A stretch of DNA of 64,000 nt from Actinacidiphila epipremni (GCF_012034175.1 NZ_JAATEJ010000018.1:62001-126000); one strand, 5' to 3'; shown: positions 51,084 through 59,787, counted from the first letter of the stretch. Translations and numbers: made by a program. The notes: a model not told the origin generated them from the sequence alone.

Positions 51084-51131
51084 GGCGAGCCGGGGTGCCC
51101 GTCCAGGGGGGAGCACGAAGTTGTTGATAAC

Positions 51132-51142
51132 AGATCGGATGT
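51132..51142. promoter_or_regulatory. Third copy of the operator half-motif
   Basis: agatcggatgt, a near-reverse copy of acatcggatct, lies 54 bp beyond the inverted pair and overlaps the first possible start codon of the divergent GH18-like gene, suggesting shared control. Confidence 0.4.
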
Positions 51143-52176
51143 CTCGACGTCTCGCGTCGATGTCGGCCACACGGCGATTGACAGGGCTGCGACGTGCGGC
51201 AATAGGTGTGGCGGCAGTGGCGGTGCTCGCCGTGCTGGCCGCGACGACGGCGCTGCGGCTGGAGTACCAGGGCAGTCCGGCCGCCGGCGGGCGTACCCGC
51301 GGGCACGACGCGGTGTGGCTCGGCCACGCCTGGGTCGACGGCCGCCGCACCGCGGCGGACCTGGAGGACCTGCGCCGCCATGTGGCCGGCACCGGCATAC
51401 ACGACCTGTACGTGCACGCCGGCCCGCTGGAGCACGACGGCAGCCTGGACCCGGCGCTCTACCCGAAGGCCGCGGCGATGATCGCCGGCATCCACCGCGT
51501 CCTGCCGGGCGTACGCGTCCAGGCCTGGCTCGGCGACACCATCGCGCACGGCGGCACGCCCGGCCTGCACCTGTCGGAGCCGGCCGTACGCGACCGGATC
51601 CGGGCCTCGGCCGCGCAGATCCTGGACGCCGGCTTCCAGGGCGTCCACCTGGACCTGGAACCGGTCGCCGACGGCGACACCGGCTACCTGCGCACCCTGG
51701 ACGAGGTGCACGCGCTGGCCGCCGCCCGCGGGGCGCCGCTGTCGGTCGCCGTGCCGCAGATCGACCCGCTGCCGCATCTGCACGCGGTGGCGTACCTGCC
51801 CTTCAGCCACCCCAAGTGGTGGTCGCAGGGCTACTTCGGGCAGGTCGCCCGGCGCTGCGACCAGATCGCCGTGATGGCGTACGACACCGCGATGCCGGCC
51901 TCGTCGCTCTTCGGCGGCTACATCGCCCAGCAGACCGCGCTCGCGCTTGAGGCCACCCCGCCGGGCACCGACCTGCTGATCGGGCTGCCGGGCTTCCACA
52001 CCGAGGACATGGGCCACCACGGCTACGCCGAGACCGTCCCCGCCGCGGTGCGCGGGGTGCGGGTGGCGCTGGGCCGGCACGGCGGCGGGCGGCAGGGCGT
52101 CGGGGTGGCGCTCTATGTGGACTTCCACGCCACCGAGAGCGACTGGACCGCCTATCGGGAGGGTTGGGGCACGTAG
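51139..52176 (+). CDS. Membrane-anchored or secreted GH18-like TIM-barrel protein
   Basis: Up to 345 residues. A basic N-terminus and one hydrophobic helix (about residues 18-36) suggest export or anchoring. GVHLDLEPVADGDTG resembles the GH18 DxxDxE signature in position and IAVMAYDTAMP resembles its later MxYD strand, so a glycoside-hydrolase-like barrel is likely. ATG 51139 overlaps a predicted operator copy; ATG 51160 is an equally possible start. Divergent from the sugar-acid operon. Substrate unknown. Confidence 0.75.
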   Translation: MSRRLASMSATRRLTGLRRAAIGVAAVAVLAVLAATTALRLEYQGSPAAGGRTRGHDAVWLGHAWVDGRRTAADLEDLRRHVAGTGIHDLYVHAGPLEHDGSLDPALYPKAAAMIAGIHRVLPGVRVQAWLGDTIAHGGTPGLHLSEPAVRDRIRASAAQILDAGFQGVHLDLEPVADGDTGYLRTLDEVHALAAARGAPLSVAVPQIDPLPHLHAVAYLPFSHPKWWSQGYFGQVARRCDQIAVMAYDTAMPASSLFGGYIAQQTALALEATPPGTDLLIGLPGFHTEDMGHHGYAETVPAAVRGVRVALGRHGGGRQGVGVALYVDFHATESDWTAYREGWGT

Positions 52177-52262
52177 GCTGGTGGCGCACGCACAAGGCCA
52201 TGCAGAAGTCGAGCAGCGCCGGTCAGGGGCCGCCGCCCCCGCCGGCCGGAAGGAGGCGCCGG

Positions 52263-53324
52263 GTGATCGAGCTTGAGGGGGTACCCGAGCTGATCGATCC
52301 GGTCATGGTGGCGGCGTTCGAGGGCTGGAACGACGCCGGCGACGCGGCCTCCACCGCGGTCGAGCACATGGAGCGGGAGTTCAAGGGCGAGGTCTTCGCC
52401 GCCCTGGACGCCGAGGACTACTACGACTTCCAGGTCAACCGGCCCACCGTCTGGATGGAGGACGGCGTCCGCCGCATCACCTGGCCGACGACCCGCCTCT
52501 CGGTCGCCAGGATCCAGACGCGCAAGCCGCGCGACCTGGTGCTGGTGCGCGGCATCGAGCCCAGCATGCGCTGGCGGTCGTTCTGCAACGAGATCCTGGG
52601 CTTCGCGCACGAGCTGGGCGTGGAGATGGTGGTGGTGCTCGGCGCGCTGCTGGGCGACACCCCGCACACCCGCCCGGTCCCGGTCTCCGGCGTGACCTCC
52701 GACCCGGACCTGGCCACCGCGCTGAACCTGGAGGAGTCCCGCTACGAGGGGCCCACCGGCATCGTCGGCATCCTCCAGGAGGCGTGCACGCACGCCGGCA
52801 TCCCGGCGGTGAGCCTGTGGGCGGCGGTGCCCCACTACGTGTCCCAGCCGCCCAACCCCAAGGCGACCCTGGCGCTGCTCAACCGGCTGGAGGACCTGCT
52901 GGACCTGCGCATCCCGCAGGGCGAGCTGCCCGAGGACGCCCGGGCCTGGCAGGTCGGCGTCGACCAGCTGGCCGCCGAGGACAGCGAGGTCGCCGAATAC
53001 GTGCAGACCCTGGAAGAGGCGCGCGACACCGCGGAATTGCCCGAGGCGTCGGGCGAGGCGATCGCCAAGGAATTTGAGCGTTATCTGAGGCGCCGCGATC
53101 CGCAGCCCGGCGGTTACGCGAGCGAGGGCGCCGACGGGGTGCCGCAATTCCGCGAGCACGGCCGGCAGCGGCCGGAGGAAAAGGACACCGGCGACGGCCC
53201 CGACGCGCCGGAAAACGACACCGGCGGCGGCGCCCACGGCACCCGCGGCACCCACGACTCCGACAGCTCTGACGACACCGGCGGCACCGGCGGTTCCGGG
53301 GACGACGGCGGCACCGGCCGATAG
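52263..53324 (+). CDS. PAC2-family protein (proteasome assembly chaperone-like fold)
   Basis: 353 residues. IELEGVPELIDPVMVAAFEG and the GWNDAGDAAS segment are the PAC2 family signature, named for eukaryotic proteasome assembly chaperone 2; AALWAAVPHYV-like strand and helix segments follow. The last ~85 residues are Gly/Asp/Glu-rich and disordered. GTG at 52263 has aggagg 8 bp upstream; longer upstream frame is rejected. A role in bacterial proteasome assembly is unproven. Confidence 0.88.
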   Translation: MIELEGVPELIDPVMVAAFEGWNDAGDAASTAVEHMEREFKGEVFAALDAEDYYDFQVNRPTVWMEDGVRRITWPTTRLSVARIQTRKPRDLVLVRGIEPSMRWRSFCNEILGFAHELGVEMVVVLGALLGDTPHTRPVPVSGVTSDPDLATALNLEESRYEGPTGIVGILQEACTHAGIPAVSLWAAVPHYVSQPPNPKATLALLNRLEDLLDLRIPQGELPEDARAWQVGVDQLAAEDSEVAEYVQTLEEARDTAELPEASGEAIAKEFERYLRRRDPQPGGYASEGADGVPQFREHGRQRPEEKDTGDGPDAPENDTGGGAHGTRGTHDSDSSDDTGGTGGSGDDGGTGR

Positions 53325-53635
53325 GGCCCCGCGGCCCCGCATGCGACGCATCGTCAAGACAGCGGGCACGCACTGCCAATGCGGAACCCCGCCCGCCGCT
53401 GCCATGCTGGGCGTGCCCGGTCGGCAGCGAAGGCTCAGGGCCGATCGGGCACCGGAGGCAGCAGTGCACAGGGAGCACACAGCGGGCGGATACGGTCTTT
53501 CCGTACGTTGCATGCGCCACCCGGGTACGGCCCGGCGGCGTGACATTCACCGGATCGTCAATTGCGCCGCTGAACTGTCACCGGTTACCATGAGGCGGAT
53601 TCATCCGTTGGCGTACCTTCCCCGGGGGGGGGATC
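53325..53635 (+). promoter_or_regulatory. 311-bp non-coding region with candidate promoter for the small HTH gene
   Basis: No convincing gene seen. TTGCGC (53562-53567) and TACCAT (53586-53591) at 18-bp spacing form a plausible promoter about 45 bp before the HTH start. A run of nine G (53624-53632) ends three bases before the start codon and supplies the only ribosome-binding sequence. Confidence 0.45.
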
Positions 53636-53902
53636 ATGGTAATCGACGAACGCATGGACGACGTGGATTTCCGGATACTGGCATTAATGCGTGAAGGGTT
53701 TTCCGACGCCACTATCGGAAGAAAGCTCAGTTGCGGGCACCGGACGATCCAGCGCCGCATCTGCCAGATGATGAACAGTCTCGGCGTCACCGGCCGGTTC
53801 GCACTCGGCCTGAAGGTGGCGGAACTCAATCTGCTGGCGGCCGGGGAGATCGTCCCCGCGCACGCCGGCGAGCTGGCCGGGCACGCCCCGGCCGGCTCGT
53901 GA
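53636..53902 (+). CDS. Small orphan LuxR-type helix-turn-helix protein
   Basis: 88 residues that are little more than a DNA-binding domain: DFRILALMREGFSDATIGRK then GHRTIQRRICQMMNSLGV, the LuxR/NarL HTH, with ArgArg in the recognition helix and a short hydrophobic tail. There is no receiver or ligand domain. Its start follows a G9 tract, so slippage in that tract would alter ribosome-site spacing. A G-run cluster lies just downstream. Target genes unknown. Confidence 0.8.
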   Translation: MVIDERMDDVDFRILALMREGFSDATIGRKLSCGHRTIQRRICQMMNSLGVTGRFALGLKVAELNLLAAGEIVPAHAGELAGHAPAGS

Positions 53903-53932
53903 CAGACCGGGCTCCCGCGAGGGCGCCCGACC

Positions 53933-53978
53933 GGGGGGGATGCAGGGGGGAACCCCGGAGGTAAGGGGGGACGAGGGG
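53933..53978 (+). other. Four-run G-tract cluster (possible G-quadruplex)
   Basis: Runs of 7, 6, 6 and 4 G at 53933-53939, 53945-53950, 53965-53970 and 53975-53978 are separated by 5, 14 and 4 bases. On the coding strand just after the HTH stop; could fold as a quadruplex in RNA or DNA. Confidence 0.5.
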
Positions 53979-54043
53979 CGGTCATCGACCGGGCGACCGG
54001 CGGTGCTCGCCCCTCGGCATGTCCGGGTACGGGGGATGCCGCG

Positions 54044-54073
54044 CCGGTGCCCGGCCTGACAGCCGGGCACCGG
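54044..54073. terminator. 12-bp terminator between HTH gene and mshC
   Basis: ccggtgcccggc (54044-54055) pairs perfectly with 54062-54073 across ctgaca. The flanking genes converge, so it can act on both. Confidence 0.8.
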
Positions 54074-54101
54074 GTCGGTCATCCGCGGCTCGGGCGCCGG
54101 A

Positions 54102-55331
54102 TCACAGGGCCACGCCGAGCAGCGCGTCGACCGCGCGGCTCACCAGGCCGGGGGCGCCGGTGTCGGTGCCGCCGCCGGCCTCCTGGGCCGCCGCCCAGGC
54201 GTCGACGGCCGCGAGCGCGCCGGGCGCGTCCAGGTCGTCGGCCAGCGCCGCACGGATCTGCGCCAGCAGCTCCTCGGCGGCCGGTCCGTCCGGCCGGGAC
54301 ACCGCGGCCCGCCAGCGCGCCAGCCGGCCGAGCGCCTCGGCCAGGACGGCGTCGGTCCACTCCCAGTCCAACCGGTAGTGGTGGGCCAGCAGCGCCAGCC
54401 GGATCGCGGCCGGGTCCACGCCGTCGCGCCGCAGGGTGGAGACGAAGACCAGGTTGCCCTTGGACTTCGACATCTTCTCGCCGTGCAGCGCGACCATCCC
54501 GGCGTGCACGTACGCCTTGGCGTACGGGTACTCGCCGGTGAGCACCTGGGCGTGCGAGGCGCCCATCTCGTGGTGCGGGAAGACCAGGTCGGAGCCGCCG
54601 CCCTGGACGTCGAAGCCCATGCCGAGGTGGTCCAGGGCGATGGCGACGCATTCGATGTGCCAGCCGGGCCGCCCCGGGCCCAGCGACGCGCCGTCCCAGC
54701 TGGGCTCGCCCGGGCGGGCGGCCATCCACAGCATCGGGTCCAGCGGGTTCTTCTTGCCCGGGCGGTCCGGGTCGCCGCCGCGCTCGGCGGAGAGGGCCCG
54801 CATGGCGGCGGCGTCGAAGCGGGAGACACTGCCGAAGTGCGGGTCGGCCTCGACGGAGAAGTAGGTGTCGCCGTCCAGCTCGTAGGCGGCGCCGGCCTCC
54901 CGCAGCCGCTCGATGAGCGGCACGATGCCGGGGATGGCCTCGACGGCGCCGATGTAGTGCGCCGGCGGCAGCATCCGCAGCGCGGTCATGTCCTCGCGGA
55001 AGAGCGCGGTCTCGCGCTCGGCCAGGGCCGTCCAGTCCTCGCCGGTGGCGCCGGCGCGCTCCAGCAGCGGGTCGTCGACGTCCGTCACGTTCTGCACGTA
55101 CTGGACCTGGTGCTTCGTGTCGAGCCACACGCGCTGTACGAGGTCGAACGCGTTGTAGGTGGCCGCGTGCCCCAGATGGGTGGCGTCGTACGGGGTGATG
55201 CCGCAGACGTAGAGGCGGGCGACCGGGCCGGGCTCGATGGCCACCAGGCCACCGGTCGCCGAGTCGTGGAGACGGAGTTCGCGTCCAGTGCCGGGAAGGG
55301 CAGGGACGTCGGAAGCGGGCCAGGCATGCAT
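54102..55331 (-). CDS. mshC: Cysteine:GlcN-Ins ligase MshC (mycothiol biosynthesis)
   Basis: Joins cysteine to glucosaminyl-inositol using ATP, the penultimate step of mycothiol synthesis. 409 residues, related to cysteinyl-tRNA synthetase: LYVCGITPYDATHLGHAATY carries the zinc Cys and HxGH motif; GWHIECVAIALDHLGMGFD and KMSKSKGN complete the active site. It lacks the anticodon domain of CysRS. Start 55331. Final gene of the phosphatase-DUF3090-kinase-like-mshC run; a 180-bp gap before it may hold its own promoter. Confidence 0.96.
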   Translation of the reverse strand: MHAWPASDVPALPGTGRELRLHDSATGGLVAIEPGPVARLYVCGITPYDATHLGHAATYNAFDLVQRVWLDTKHQVQYVQNVTDVDDPLLERAGATGEDWTALAERETALFREDMTALRMLPPAHYIGAVEAIPGIVPLIERLREAGAAYELDGDTYFSVEADPHFGSVSRFDAAAMRALSAERGGDPDRPGKKNPLDPMLWMAARPGEPSWDGASLGPGRPGWHIECVAIALDHLGMGFDVQGGGSDLVFPHHEMGASHAQVLTGEYPYAKAYVHAGMVALHGEKMSKSKGNLVFVSTLRRDGVDPAAIRLALLAHHYRLDWEWTDAVLAEALGRLARWRAAVSRPDGPAAEELLAQIRAALADDLDAPGALAAVDAWAAAQEAGGGTDTGAPGLVSRAVDALLGVAL

Positions 55332-55512
55332 GTCATGAGATTAACCGCCCGGGACCGGGTCAAACGACCGGGAGCAGCACGTTTGCCCTGGCAAGGGGCC
55401 CATCCGCTGCGTTTCGGTCAGCGATACGCCTTTCGGCTCGGCCGACGGTCGTACCGCGGGTCGTATCGCCGGTCTCGCCGGTCATCGCGCCCGGCGGGCC
55501 GTACCCGCCGCT

Positions 55513-56424
55513 TCACACCGGCGGCCACGGTATGGACGGCCAGTCGCCGCCCGGCCCCGGGTGCACCCCGGTCTCCAGCAGCCGCGCCACCCGGGCCCGC
55601 AGCGCCGCGATCTCGGCCGCGGTGAGCAGCGGCTCCAGCCGCGCGCCGAGGTCGCCCGCCAGCGCGGTGGCCAGCGAGCCCAGCACCGCGACGGCCTCCG
55701 GCGGCAGCGGCTCGCCGGCCCAGCCCCACAGCAGGGTGCGCAGCTTGTCCTCGGTGTGGAAGGTCACGCCGTGGTCGATGCCGTAGAGCCGGCCGCCGGG
55801 TGCGGGCAGCAGGTGGCCGCCCTTGCGGTCGGCGTTGTTGATCACCGCGTCCAGCACCGCGAGCCGGCGCAGCCGGTCGTCGTCGGCGTGCACGAGCAGT
55901 GCGGTGCGGCCCTCGCCGACCTCCGCCTCGGCCACGGCCTTCCAGCCGGGCGCCGGCTCGTCGTCCTCGGTGAGCGCCAGCAGCGCGGGGCCGGCGGCTT
56001 CGGGGGCTTCCGCGGCTTCATCGGCCCCGGCGTCCCCGGCGTCCCCGGCACCGTCGGGCCCGTCGGCCCCGCCTGCTCCGGCCGCCTCGATCCACAGCTG
56101 CACCATGCCCTCGCCGTACGGGCCGTCGCGCAGCACGGTGGGCGGCACCAGGCCCCAGCCGGTGGCCTCGGAGACCAGATACGCGGCGACCTCGCGCCGC
56201 GCCAGGTTGCCGTCGGGGAAGTCCCACAGCGGGCGCTCCCCCGCGACGGGCTTGTACACGCAGGCCGCGGTCCGGCCCTCGTGGGCGACCTCGCAGTAGA
56301 GCACCGCGTTGGACGCGTCGCGCACCTGGCCGCGTACGGTCAGCTCGCCCTCGGTGAGGAGGGTCAGCTCCGGCGCCGCGGTGGCGCTCAGGCCGACCTC
56401 CGGTACCCGTTCTGACGCGGGCAT
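55513..56424 (-). CDS. TIGR03843-family protein (phosphatidylinositol-kinase-like fold)
   Basis: 303 residues of a conserved actinobacterial family with distant similarity to PI3/PI4 kinases and HipA-like folds: VYKPVAGERPLWDFPDGNLARRE holds the likely ATP-binding Lys, and VLDAVINNADRKGGHLL with YGIDHGVTFH resembles catalytic and metal loops (NNxDRK, DHG). An Ala/Gly/Asp-rich insertion (about 112-145) is variable. The start at 56424 overlaps the DUF3090 gene by 37 bp. Function not established. Confidence 0.85.
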   Translation of the reverse strand: MPASERVPEVGLSATAAPELTLLTEGELTVRGQVRDASNAVLYCEVAHEGRTAACVYKPVAGERPLWDFPDGNLARREVAAYLVSEATGWGLVPPTVLRDGPYGEGMVQLWIEAAGAGGADGPDGAGDAGDAGADEAAEAPEAAGPALLALTEDDEPAPGWKAVAEAEVGEGRTALLVHADDDRLRRLAVLDAVINNADRKGGHLLPAPGGRLYGIDHGVTFHTEDKLRTLLWGWAGEPLPPEAVAVLGSLATALAGDLGARLEPLLTAAEIAALRARVARLLETGVHPGPGGDWPSIPWPPV

Positions 56425-56978
56425 ACGTGTCCTTCCGGATCCAGGGGCAGGCTGCACAGCGGGCACGGCGGCCGGCCGGCGGAGACCACGTCGAGGGCGC
56501 GCTTGGCGAAGGAGCGGGCCTGGGCGCCGGTGAGCAGCACCCGCAGCAGCGGCGGGCCGTTCTCCTCGTCCTGGAGCATCTGCTCCTCGGCGGCCTCCAG
56601 GTCGTCCTCGTCGTCGCCGCTGAGCTCGACCAGCGCCTGGGCCTCGATGACCATACGGTCGTGGGCGCCGTCCCAGGCCAGCGCCATCGTGCCGACCCGG
56701 AACTCCTCCTCGACCGGTACGTCCAGCGGCGCGGAGTCGGCGAGTTCGGTGGGGGCGACGGCCGGCACCGGGGCGTTGCCGCCGCTGCGCCGTACGACCT
56801 CGTCCAGCAGCTCGTCGATGCGCTCGGCGAGCGCGGCCACCTGGGTCTTCTCCAGGGCCACGCTGGTGGTCCTGCCCTTGGCGGTGGCTTGCAGGAAGAA
56901 CGTACGCTGACCCGGCTGGCCGACCGTACCGGCCACGAAACGGTCCGGGTGCTCGTAGAAGAAGACCTGGCGGGGCAC
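56388..56978 (-). CDS. DUF3090 family protein
   Basis: 196-residue conserved actinobacterial protein, beginning PRQVFFYEHPDRFVAGTVGQ. Near the C-terminus PPCPLCSLPLDPEGHVCP offers four cysteine/histidine ligands, probably zinc. GTG start with ggag upstream. It overlaps the next gene by 37 bp, and this pair recurs with mshC in actinobacteria (from memory). Function unknown. Confidence 0.88.
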   Translation of the reverse strand: MPRQVFFYEHPDRFVAGTVGQPGQRTFFLQATAKGRTTSVALEKTQVAALAERIDELLDEVVRRSGGNAPVPAVAPTELADSAPLDVPVEEEFRVGTMALAWDGAHDRMVIEAQALVELSGDDEDDLEAAEEQMLQDEENGPPLLRVLLTGAQARSFAKRALDVVSAGRPPCPLCSLPLDPEGHVCPRQNGYRRSA

Positions 56979-57099
56979 GTCCTGCTCCGTTTGCTGGGCT
57001 AGTGGATCCGGCTGGGGTTTCGACTGGGGTTTCGGCTGGGGTCACGCGGTGGGTGTCACCGTGCGGAGGCTGTGGCCACCACACTACTGCGGAAGCCGA

Positions 57100-57810
57100 T
57101 CACGGGGCGCCCGTGGAGCCGCCGACGACCGCGTCGCCGGCGTCGGCGGCGGTGTCGCCGGGCGGCGCGGGCTGCGGGGCCAGGCCGCCGAGGTCGCCGG
57201 TGTCGCCGAGCCGCAGCAGGAAGGGGCGGTGCGGGGTGTAGCGGATCGCGGTCACCGAGCACGGGTCGGTGCTGATCCGCTGGAAGAGGTCCAGGTGCAT
57301 GCCGAGCGCGTCGGCGGCCAGCGCCTTGATGATGTCGCCGTGCGAGCACAGCAGGTAGAGCGCGTCCGCCCCGTGCTCGACCTCGATCCGGGCGTTCCAG
57401 TCGCGTACCGCCTCGACCGCGCGGGCCTGCATGGAGCGCAGCGACTCGCCCTCGGGGCCGGGGAAGACCGCGGCGGAGGGGTGCCGCTGGACGGTCGTCC
57501 ACAGCGGCTCGTCGGCCAGTTCTGCGAGCTTGCGGCCGGTCCAGTCGCCGTAGTGGCACTCGCCGATCCGCTCGTCGGTGTGCAGCGGCAGCCCGGCGCG
57601 GGTGTCCAGCAGCGGACGGACCGTCTCCTGGCAGCGCTGCAGCGGGCTGCACACCACGGCGGCCAGCGGCAGCGCCGCCAGCCGGGCGGCCAGCGCGGTG
57701 GCCTGCGCGCGGCCCGTCTCGTCGAGGGCGACACCGGGGGTCCAGCCGGCCAGCACCCCCTGCGTGTTGGCGGTGGACCGGCCGTGCCTGACAAGGATCG
57801 CGGTGGGCAT
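57100..57810 (-). CDS. Histidine phosphatase (phosphoglycerate-mutase-like, MSMEG_4193 type)
   Basis: 236 residues. LVRHGRSTANTQGVLAG holds the RHG catalytic His, GECHYGDWTGRKL the Glu/Asp region and LLCSHGDIIKAL the second catalytic His. Start MPTAILV at 57810. First gene of the presumed mshC operon. Physiological phosphate ester not known. Confidence 0.92.
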   Translation of the reverse strand: MPTAILVRHGRSTANTQGVLAGWTPGVALDETGRAQATALAARLAALPLAAVVCSPLQRCQETVRPLLDTRAGLPLHTDERIGECHYGDWTGRKLAELADEPLWTTVQRHPSAAVFPGPEGESLRSMQARAVEAVRDWNARIEVEHGADALYLLCSHGDIIKALAADALGMHLDLFQRISTDPCSVTAIRYTPHRPFLLRLGDTGDLGGLAPQPAPPGDTAADAGDAVVGGSTGAP

Positions 57811-58033
57811 GTCCGCCACCGTAACCCTTTCCCGTCGCGTCCGTTGTGCTGGGTGACGGCCGTGGCGGGGATGATCCCCCCGAGCCCCCACCACGGCCGC
57901 GGAATTCCGCGCGGCTCCCGGAGATTCGCACGATCCGCTGTCGCCGGCATAGGTCCGGCGCTCCCGCCCCCTCGGTAAGGTGCACCAGGGGTCGAGTGGG
58001 CCCCGGGACGCCGGTATCGCGAAGCGGGTGGAG

Positions 58034-58645
58034 ATGTTCAGCAAGGCGACGAGAAGCCGCCCGGCTGCGAGCGGGACGCATCCCGCGGGCACCGACTGGT
58101 CTCCGTACGCACGGCTGGAGGACGCCGCCGAGGTGTACTTCCTGCACGCGGACGTCGCGCTGGACGCCATCACCGGGGTGCTCGGCAGGCGGCGGGTGCG
58201 CGGCTTCACGCTGGAGCGGGTGGTGGACCTGACCGAGGCGGGCGCCTCGGTGTGGCAGGAGGCCGCGGTGTGCGACGGGCGGCGGCTGATCCTGTGGCAC
58301 AGCGAGGAGCTGGCCGACTCCTCCGCGCCGGGCGGCACGGTGCTGGACTCCTCGGTGCAGGTGCTGCCGCTGGACGCGATCGGGCATGTGGGGATGCGCA
58401 CCCTGGTCGGCCACGACCAGCTCGGCCGGCGCATCGACCGCGGGGTGTACCTGGTGCTGGCGACCGCGATGCCGCACGAGCTGAGCGCGGTGCCGGCCGA
58501 CCCGGACGCGGCGTTGCCGGTGGCCTCGGCGAAATTCCGGCCGGAGGCCTTCCGGTTCAGCAAGTCGCTGGACGACGGGGGCGCGGGCCAGATAGCCCGC
58601 CTCATCGACTTCGGCCGCCTGCTGGGCCGCCTCGTCCCGGGCTGA
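58034..58645 (+). CDS. Conserved hypothetical protein
   Basis: 203 residues starting MFSKATRSRP. A soluble alpha/beta protein with segments LERVVDLTEAGASVWQEAAV and IDRGVYLVLATAMPHELSAV; it resembles uncharacterised streptomycete proteins found beside the histidine phosphatase. Starts at 58028 (GTG) or 57980 are possible. Divergent from the mshC operon. No function recognised. Confidence 0.75.
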   Translation: MFSKATRSRPAASGTHPAGTDWSPYARLEDAAEVYFLHADVALDAITGVLGRRRVRGFTLERVVDLTEAGASVWQEAAVCDGRRLILWHSEELADSSAPGGTVLDSSVQVLPLDAIGHVGMRTLVGHDQLGRRIDRGVYLVLATAMPHELSAVPADPDAALPVASAKFRPEAFRFSKSLDDGGAGQIARLIDFGRLLGRLVPG

Positions 58646-58646
58646 G

Positions 58647-58689
58647 CCGCCCCGCGGGCCCTCGGCGCGCGTACGGGCCCGCGGGGCGG
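58647..58689. terminator. 15-bp bidirectional terminator
   Basis: ccgccccgcgggccc (58647-58661) pairs perfectly with 58675-58689 across a 13-nt loop, between two convergent genes. Confidence 0.82.
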
Positions 58690-58719
58690 GCGTGGGTGGG
58701 GCGTGGCAGGGCGTTGGCG

Positions 58720-59769
58720 CTACGCCAGTCCGGCGTGCTCCAGGGCCTCGACGCCGGCCCGCAGGCCCGCCACGCGCTCGTCCAGGGTGAAGCCGGCCGG
58801 GGCGAGGGTCAGCGTGGTGACGCCGGCGTCGGCGTACGCGCGCATCCCGTCGGCGATCCGCTCGACCGGGCCGAGCAGGCAGGTGGACTCGATGAGCCGC
58901 TGCGGTACGGCCGCTGCCGCGCCGTCCTTGTCGCCGCCCAGGTACTTGTCCTGGATCTCGGCGGCCTCCTTCTCGTAGCCCATGCGCTGGGCGAGCTGGT
59001 TGTAGAAGTTCTGCCGGCGGCTCCCCATGCCGCCGACGTACAGCGCGGTGTACGGCCGGAAGAGGTCGGCGAGCGCGGCGACGTCCTTGCCGACGGCGAG
59101 CGGCAGCGTCGGGCAGACGTCGAAGCCGTCCAGCGTGCGGCCGGCCTTCGCGCGGCCGGCGCGGATGTGCCGCAGCGCGGTGTCCTCCAGGTGCGCGGCG
59201 GAGGGGAAGATCAGCAGGGCGCCGTCGGCGATCTCGCCGGTCTGCTCCAGGTTCTTCGGGCCGATCGCGGCGATGTAGAGCGGGATGTGCTCACGCGTGG
59301 GGTGCACGGTGAGCTTGATCGGCTTGCCGGGGCCGCCGGGCAGCGGCAGCGTCCAGTGCTCGCCGTCGTACGACAGCCGCTCGCGGGCCATGGCCTTGCG
59401 GACGATCTCGACGTATTCGCGGGTGCGCGACAGCGGCTTGTCGAACTTGACGCCGTACCAGCCCTCGGAGACCTGCGGGCCCGAGACGCCGAGGCCGAGC
59501 CGGAAGCGACCACCGGACAGCGAGTCCAGCGTCGCGGCGGTCATCGCGGTCATCGCCGGGGTGCGGGCCGGGATCTGGAAGATGGCCGAGCCCACGTCGA
59601 TGCGCTCGGTCTGCGCGGCGACCCAGGACAGCACGGTGGGCCCGTCGGAGCCGTAGGCCTCGGCGGCCCAGCACACGGAATAGCCGAGCCGGTCGGCCTC
59701 CTGGGCGACGGCCAGGTTGTCCGCGTCCATCCCGGCACCCCAGTAGCCGAGGTTGATCCCGAGCTTCAT
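58720..59769 (-). CDS. LLM-class F420-dependent oxidoreductase
   Basis: 349-residue luciferase-like TIM barrel. MKLGINLGYWGAGMD at the first strand and GPTVLSWVAAQTERIDVGSA are typical; such enzymes in actinobacteria use coenzyme F420 rather than FMN. Start at 59769 with gggagag. Its upstream region is a five-unit minisatellite. Substrate unknown. Confidence 0.9.
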   Translation of the reverse strand: MKLGINLGYWGAGMDADNLAVAQEADRLGYSVCWAAEAYGSDGPTVLSWVAAQTERIDVGSAIFQIPARTPAMTAMTAATLDSLSGGRFRLGLGVSGPQVSEGWYGVKFDKPLSRTREYVEIVRKAMARERLSYDGEHWTLPLPGGPGKPIKLTVHPTREHIPLYIAAIGPKNLEQTGEIADGALLIFPSAAHLEDTALRHIRAGRAKAGRTLDGFDVCPTLPLAVGKDVAALADLFRPYTALYVGGMGSRRQNFYNQLAQRMGYEKEAAEIQDKYLGGDKDGAAAAVPQRLIESTCLLGPVERIADGMRAYADAGVTTLTLAPAGFTLDERVAGLRAGVEALEHAGLA

Positions 59770-59787
59770 GGCTCTCCCTTGAGCTGG

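Noticed and set aside
53341..53694. Possible 117-codon gene before the HTH gene
   Set aside because: Overlaps the HTH gene in another frame, composition unlike neighbours, no ribosome site; the region looks like a promoter.
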